Shown piece by piece: positions 34,303 to 38,263 of a stretch of 38,263 nt of DNA. The DNA comes from Verrucomicrobiales bacterium (lineage in GTDB: Bacteria; Verrucomicrobiota; Verrucomicrobiia; Limisphaerales; UBA11320). How positions within the stretch are numbered: position 1 is the first letter of the stretch; every line of letters starts with the position of its first letter. Under the pieces are notes generated by a model. The model ran no database searches. It was not told the DNA's origin and saw only the letters and a list, made by a program, of their open reading frames with translations. The stretch covers positions 1 through 38,263 of the forward strand of contig JAEUHE010000272.1 in the NCBI GenBank assembly GCA_016793885.1, written 5' to 3'. The translations under genes and the position numbers were made by a program.

Positions 34303-36711
34303 ATGCTTACTATAAAGAACGCAGCGGTGATCGGCGCTGGAACCATGGGAGCCCAGATTGCCGCGCATCTGGCGAATGTTGGCATCCCGGTGCTGCTGCT
34401 CGACGTGGTTCCGGCGGAGTTGACGCCGGAGGAGCAGCAACGCGGGCTAACCCTGCAATCTCCAGCCGTTCGTCAGCGGGTCGTCAAGGGACTGTACGAG
34501 CGGATGAAGAAGCTCTCGCCGTCGCCCTTGTTTTCCCCCGAGAACGCCGATCTCATTCGGTTGGGAAATGTGGAGGACCATCTGACGCAGATCGGCGAGG
34601 CGGACTGGGTGGTCGAGGCGGTTTTGGAGCGCATGGAGCTGAAGCGGGAGATCCACAAGAAGATTTGCGCCTTGGCTCGCCCGGATGCGCTGGTGACCAC
34701 CAACACTTCCGGACTCTCCATCGACGGGATGGTCGAGGGCCTTCCGAAATCATATCGGGAGCGGTTCTTCGCCACGCATTTCTTCAATCCACCGCGCTAC
34801 ATGCGCTTGCTAGAACTCATTCCCAGCCGCGACACCCTCCCGTCCAGGGTCAAGGAGTTCACGGAGTTCGCCGAGGCCGTGCTGGGCAAGGGGATCGTGG
34901 TGGGTAAGGACACTCCGGGCTTCGTGGCTAACCGAATCGGCTGCTACGACATGCAGAAGGCGCTGTGGCTCACGATGGAGGAGGGTTTGACGATCGACGA
35001 GGTGGACTCCATCCTCGGACCCTTGGTCGGCCGTCCGAAGAGCGCCATGTTCCGTCTCGGAGACATCGTGGGAGTGGACCTGATGGTTCAGATGGCGCGC
35101 AACCTGCAGGGCCTGTTGAAGGAGAAGGAAGAGCTGGAACTTTTCCGTCTGCCCGAGTTCATCGAAGAGATGGTCAAGCGGGGCTGGTGGGGAGAGAAGA
35201 AGGGGCAAGGCTTCTACAAGAGGGTCAAGACCGACGCGGGGCGGGAGATACAGACCCTCGATTACAAGACCCTGGAGTACCGTCCCCGGCAAAAGAATCG
35301 ATTTCCTTCGATCGATGCTGCCAAGAACTTGCCCACTCCCGCCGAGAGAATCCGGGCGATCTGCCAATCGGACGACAAGGTGGGTCGCTTTGCCTGGAAT
35401 CACCTGAGCGCGGTCATTTGCTATGCGGCCAGCCGGGTGCCGGAGATCGCCGATGAGATCACGCGCATCGATGATGCGATGCGTTGGGGGTACAACTGGG
35501 ACCTCGGTCCTTTTGAGATTTGGGATGCGCTCGGGGTGGCCGAGACCGTCGCGCGGCTGGAGAAGGAAAATCGGCCCGTTCCCGCTCTGGCGAAGTCCTT
35601 GCTCGCCTCCGGGAAGAAGGCCTTCTATGAGCCTCGTGAAACCCGCCTGTTTTTCTTCTCCCCCGCCAGCGGTTCCTTGGTCGAGAAGACCGCGGCTCCG
35701 AAGGAGATTCATCTCCCGAGGCTCCACTTCGGAAACAAGGTGGTGCGCGGGAACTCCGGCGCCAGCCTGGTGGATCTGGGCGATGGGGTCGCCTGTTTCG
35801 AGGTGCATGTGAAGATGAATGTGCTCGGCGGTGATCAGCTGAGCATGCTGCGCGAATCCTTGGATGAGGTGCGACGCAATTTCGCCGGGTTGGTGATCGG
35901 CAACCAGGGCACTCACTTTTCCGCCGGAGCGAATCTCTTGCTGCTCACCACTCAAATTCAGAATCAGGAGTGGGATGAAATCGACTTGAGCATTCGACGC
36001 TTTCAGAAAGCCACCAGTTCCCTGCGCCAGTTTGAAAAGCCGGTGGTGGGCGCCTGTCACGGCTATACCTTGGGTGGCGGATGCGAGTTGAGCATGGGAT
36101 GCGACCACTTGATCGCATCGGCCGAGACCTACATGGGCTTGCCGGAGGTAGGGGTCGGGCTGATTCCCGCGGCTCACGGCACCAAGGAGATGCTCATCCG
36201 GTGTACCGAGCATATCCCCCGCACCGAGGACGTGGATTACTTCCCCGGTGTGCGGTTCGCCTGGGAGACCGCGGGCATGGCCAAAGTCTCGACCAGCGCC
36301 GCCGAAGCCGCGCGGCTGCGGTATTTGCGTTCCAGTGAGGCGACGGTGGTGTTGAACAAGGATTGGCTCATCGGCGAGGCGAAATCGAAGGTCTTGCGGA
36401 TGGTGGCGGACAACTATCGGCCTCGCCCTCAGCGAACCGATATTCCGGCCATCGGGCAATCGGGCCTGGGCATGTTCCGCATGATCCTGCATCAGATGCG
36501 CGAGGCAGGACAGATCAGCGATCATGACCGCAAGATCGGCACCAAGCTGGCTCACGTGTTGTGCGGTGGCGATTTGAGCACGCTGCACTATGTTTCTGAG
36601 CAGTACATCATGGATCTGGAGCGGGAAGCCTTCCTCAGCCTCTGCGGCGAGCCGAAGAGCCTGGAGCGCATCAAGCACACGCTGAAAACCGGCAAACCTT
36701 TGCGAAACTAA
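34303..36711 (+). CDS. fadN: 3-hydroxyacyl-CoA dehydrogenase/enoyl-CoA hydratase (FadN-type)
   Basis: Bifunctional beta-oxidation enzyme of 802 residues with the dehydrogenase first and the hydratase last, as in Bacillus FadN and opposite to E. coli FadB. The NAD loop is GAGTMG (11-16), with the catalytic-region HFFNPPR (159-165). The hydratase domain starts near residue 490; HFSAGAN forms the oxyanion region and HGYTLGGGCELSMG (from 586) and GLPEVGVG contain both catalytic glutamates. A linking 3HCDH C-terminal segment holds WGYNWDLGPFEIWD. fadA follows after 2 bp, so they are probably co-translated. Confidence 0.93.
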   Translation: MLTIKNAAVIGAGTMGAQIAAHLANVGIPVLLLDVVPAELTPEEQQRGLTLQSPAVRQRVVKGLYERMKKLSPSPLFSPENADLIRLGNVEDHLTQIGEADWVVEAVLERMELKREIHKKICALARPDALVTTNTSGLSIDGMVEGLPKSYRERFFATHFFNPPRYMRLLELIPSRDTLPSRVKEFTEFAEAVLGKGIVVGKDTPGFVANRIGCYDMQKALWLTMEEGLTIDEVDSILGPLVGRPKSAMFRLGDIVGVDLMVQMARNLQGLLKEKEELELFRLPEFIEEMVKRGWWGEKKGQGFYKRVKTDAGREIQTLDYKTLEYRPRQKNRFPSIDAAKNLPTPAERIRAICQSDDKVGRFAWNHLSAVICYAASRVPEIADEITRIDDAMRWGYNWDLGPFEIWDALGVAETVARLEKENRPVPALAKSLLASGKKAFYEPRETRLFFFSPASGSLVEKTAAPKEIHLPRLHFGNKVVRGNSGASLVDLGDGVACFEVHVKMNVLGGDQLSMLRESLDEVRRNFAGLVIGNQGTHFSAGANLLLLTTQIQNQEWDEIDLSIRRFQKATSSLRQFEKPVVGACHGYTLGGGCELSMGCDHLIASAETYMGLPEVGVGLIPAAHGTKEMLIRCTEHIPRTEDVDYFPGVRFAWETAGMAKVSTSAAEAARLRYLRSSEATVVLNKDWLIGEAKSKVLRMVADNYRPRPQRTDIPAIGQSGLGMFRMILHQMREAGQISDHDRKIGTKLAHVLCGGDLSTLHYVSEQYIMDLEREAFLSLCGEPKSLERIKHTLKTGKPLRN

Positions 36712-36713
36712 TT

Positions 36714-37892
36714 ATGAGGGAAGTGTTCATTGTCTCCGCCGCCCGAACTCCCATCGGGAAGGCTCCCAACGGAAAGCTGCGAACGGTCCGTCCGGACGAT
36801 CTGGCGGCCCTGACGATTCGTGATGTCCTGCGCCGGGTTCCGGGCGTCAGCCCGGACCTCATCGACGATGTGATTCTAGGTTGCGCCATGCCAGAGGGTT
36901 CCCAGGGCATGAATATTGGCCGCATCGCGGTTCAGCGCGCCGGCTTGCCTGAGACTGTTCCGGGCGTGACGGTCAATCGCTTTTGCGCCTCCGGACTCGA
37001 GGCCATCGCCATCGGGGCGCAGCGGATCTTGAGCGGCATGGCGGAGATCGTTATTGCCGGCGGCACGGAGAGCATGAGCCAGGTGCCCATGGGGGGGTAT
37101 AAGATGTCGCCCAACCCGCAGTTGGTAACGGATCTTCCCGACGCCTACCTGGCCATGGGGCTGACGGCGGAGAACGTCTCCACCAAATTCGGTGTGTCCC
37201 GGCCGGATCAGGACGCGTTCTCTTTCCAGAGCCATCAAAAGGCCTTGGCTGCCATCGATGCCGGTAAGTTCAAGGATGAGATCGTCCCGGTAGCGGTGCG
37301 CGAGGTTTCGCTCGATGAGCAGGGCAAGCGGAAGGTGACCGAGTTCACGGTCGATACCGATGAAGGGCCGCGACGCGACACCTCGCTCGAGAAGTTGGGT
37401 GTGTTGCGGCCTGCCTTCAATCCGCGTGGAACGGTGACCGCAGGAAACGCGTCGCAACGAAGCGATGGCGCCGCCTCGGTTTTGCTAGTCTCTGGCGAAA
37501 AGCTTAAGGCTTTGGGATTAAAGCCGATGGGACGATTCGTGGCCTATGCCGTGGGTGGCGTTGCTCCCGGGATCATGGGCATTGGTCCGGTAGCGGCGAT
37601 TCCCAAGGCCTTGAAACTGGCCGGGCTTAAGCTGGCCGATATCGATCTGATCGAGTTGAACGAAGCGTTCGCGGCTCAGGCCTTGGCAGTGATCCGCGAG
37701 CTGGGCATAGATGCGGCCCGAGTGAATGTCAACGGCGGGGCGATCGCCTTGGGGCATCCGTTGGGTGCGACCGGGGCGAAGTTGACCGTCTCGATTTTGA
37801 ACGAGCTGCATCGACGTCAAAGCCGCTACGGATTGATCACGATGTGCGTGGGCGGCGGCATGGGCGGCGCCGGGATAGTTGAACGTCTCTAG
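36714..37892 (+). CDS. fadA: Acetyl-CoA acyltransferase (3-ketoacyl-CoA thiolase)
   Basis: Thiolase closing the beta-oxidation cycle by splitting 3-ketoacyl-CoA with CoA. The protein has 392 residues. Nucleophile C91 lies in [11 protein letters not shown]348 in [11 protein letters not shown], and general-base C378 in MCVGGGMG. These last two are at the numbering of the well-studied Zoogloea thiolase. NEAFAAQ is also present. The product is the usual partner of the FadN-type enzyme encoded 2 bp upstream. A 36 bp gap leads to etfB. It could also act in the synthetic direction, but the operon favours degradation. Confidence 0.95.
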   Translation: MREVFIVSAARTPIGKAPNGKLRTVRPDDLAALTIRDVLRRVPGVSPDLIDDVILGCAMPEGSQGMNIGRIAVQRAGLPETVPGVTVNRFCASGLEAIAIGAQRILSGMAEIVIAGGTESMSQVPMGGYKMSPNPQLVTDLPDAYLAMGLTAENVSTKFGVSRPDQDAFSFQSHQKALAAIDAGKFKDEIVPVAVREVSLDEQGKRKVTEFTVDTDEGPRRDTSLEKLGVLRPAFNPRGTVTAGNASQRSDGAASVLLVSGEKLKALGLKPMGRFVAYAVGGVAPGIMGIGPVAAIPKALKLAGLKLADIDLIELNEAFAAQALAVIRELGIDAARVNVNGGAIALGHPLGATGAKLTVSILNELHRRQSRYGLITMCVGGGMGGAGIVERL

Positions 37893-37928
37893 TTCTGGAC
37901 TAGGGTGAGGTAGGTTGATTTGCGACTG

Positions 37929-38263
37929 ATGAAAATCTTGGTTCCTTTGAAGCGAGTGCCGGATCCCGACACCAGGATCCGGGTGAAATCCGACGGCTCG
38001 GGCATCGAGACCGATGGCGTGAAGTTTTCGGTCAATCCGTTCGACGCCATTGCCGTGGAGGAAGCGCTGCGGCTGAAGGAGAAGCTGGGCGAGGCGGAGG
38101 TGGTCGTGGTCACCCTGGGCGGGGATGAATGCGTGGAGCAGCTGCGCGTCGGCTTGGCCATGGGGGCGGATCGGGCCCTGCGGGTTCCCCTGGCAGCGGA
38201 ACTGGATCCGCTCGGCATCGCCAAGGTCCTGGCGGCGGTATATCGGCGCGAGAAGCCTGACTT
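37929..38263 (+). CDS. etfB: Electron transfer flavoprotein beta subunit (cut by window end)
   Basis: The N-terminal 111 residues of ETF beta, which with EtfA passes electrons from acyl-CoA dehydrogenase to the quinone pool. MKILVPLKRVPDPDTRIRV at the N terminus and VNPFDAIAVEEALRLKE are characteristic, followed by VVVVTLGGDECVEQLRVGLAMGADRA, the nucleotide-binding strand-loop. The family is about 250 residues, so less than half is visible. The ATG at 37929 gives the standard start. Next to fadD, fadN and fadA it serves beta-oxidation; etfA and the acyl-CoA dehydrogenase would be expected just beyond the window. Confidence 0.93.
   Translation, partial: MKILVPLKRVPDPDTRIRVKSDGSGIETDGVKFSVNPFDAIAVEEALRLKEKLGEAEVVVVTLGGDECVEQLRVGLAMGADRALRVPLAAELDPLGIAKVLAAVYRREKPD

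Overview
The window looks like a piece of chromosome from a high-GC Verrucomicrobiota bacterium, probably of the Limisphaerales/Pedosphaera type. This is inferred from the gene families, not from a marker gene. It carries Tat-exported Gfo/Idh/MocA oxidoreductases, a DUF1080 protein, a DUF1501 protein next to a cytochrome c/DUF1549/LamG/DUF1553 protein, few clear Shine-Dalgarno sites, and many palindromic intergenic repeats. No rRNA, tRNA, CRISPR array or complete insertion sequence was seen.

Left part (1-16.9 kb). A partial KDPG aldolase gene diverges from a Tat-exported oxidoreductase and a DUF1080 protein, a pairing that fits 3-keto-glycoside cleavage. The DUF1080 gene meets clpB tail to tail with an 8 bp overlap. 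birA, coaX, trpA, manC, a YmdB-like phosphoesterase and xseA then form a compact plus-strand housekeeping run, with ATGA overlaps at birA/coaX and trpA/manC. xseA converges on a large PAS sensor kinase whose extracytoplasmic part appears to hold four OB-like repeats. An MFS exporter and a hotdog thioesterase follow.

Middle part (16.9-27.3 kb) is accessory in character. It has two unrecognised or weakly recognised secreted/anchored proteins, a fold-back element of about 440 bp, a 44 bp direct repeat bracketing a secreted protein gene, an orphan antitoxin-like gene with an operator-like palindrome at its start, and a lower-GC double-CXXCG protein. A minus-strand unit follows: PSD1-type cytochrome protein, DUF1501 protein and a small tyrosine phosphatase. 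It has a good sigma70-type promoter with a perfect 12 bp palindrome just downstream. A cluster of 9-nt-periodic repeats comes next, one of which supplies the 3' end of a membrane protein gene.

Right part (27.3-38.3 kb). A minus-strand series encodes a second Tat-exported oxidoreductase, a solitary nuoA, a phosphohexomutase, an RbsD/FucU-like protein and a xylose-isomerase-like TIM-barrel protein, which together look like a sugar-handling set. Four tandem ~102 bp palindromic repeats separate it from a plus-strand fatty acid oxidation operon: acyl-CoA ligase, 3-hydroxyacyl-CoA dehydrogenase/enoyl-CoA hydratase, thiolase, and the start of the ETF beta subunit gene, cut by the window end.

No single complete new system is obvious. 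The best leads are the structured repeats, the OB-repeat sensor kinase, and the regulated PSD1/DUF1501/phosphatase unit.
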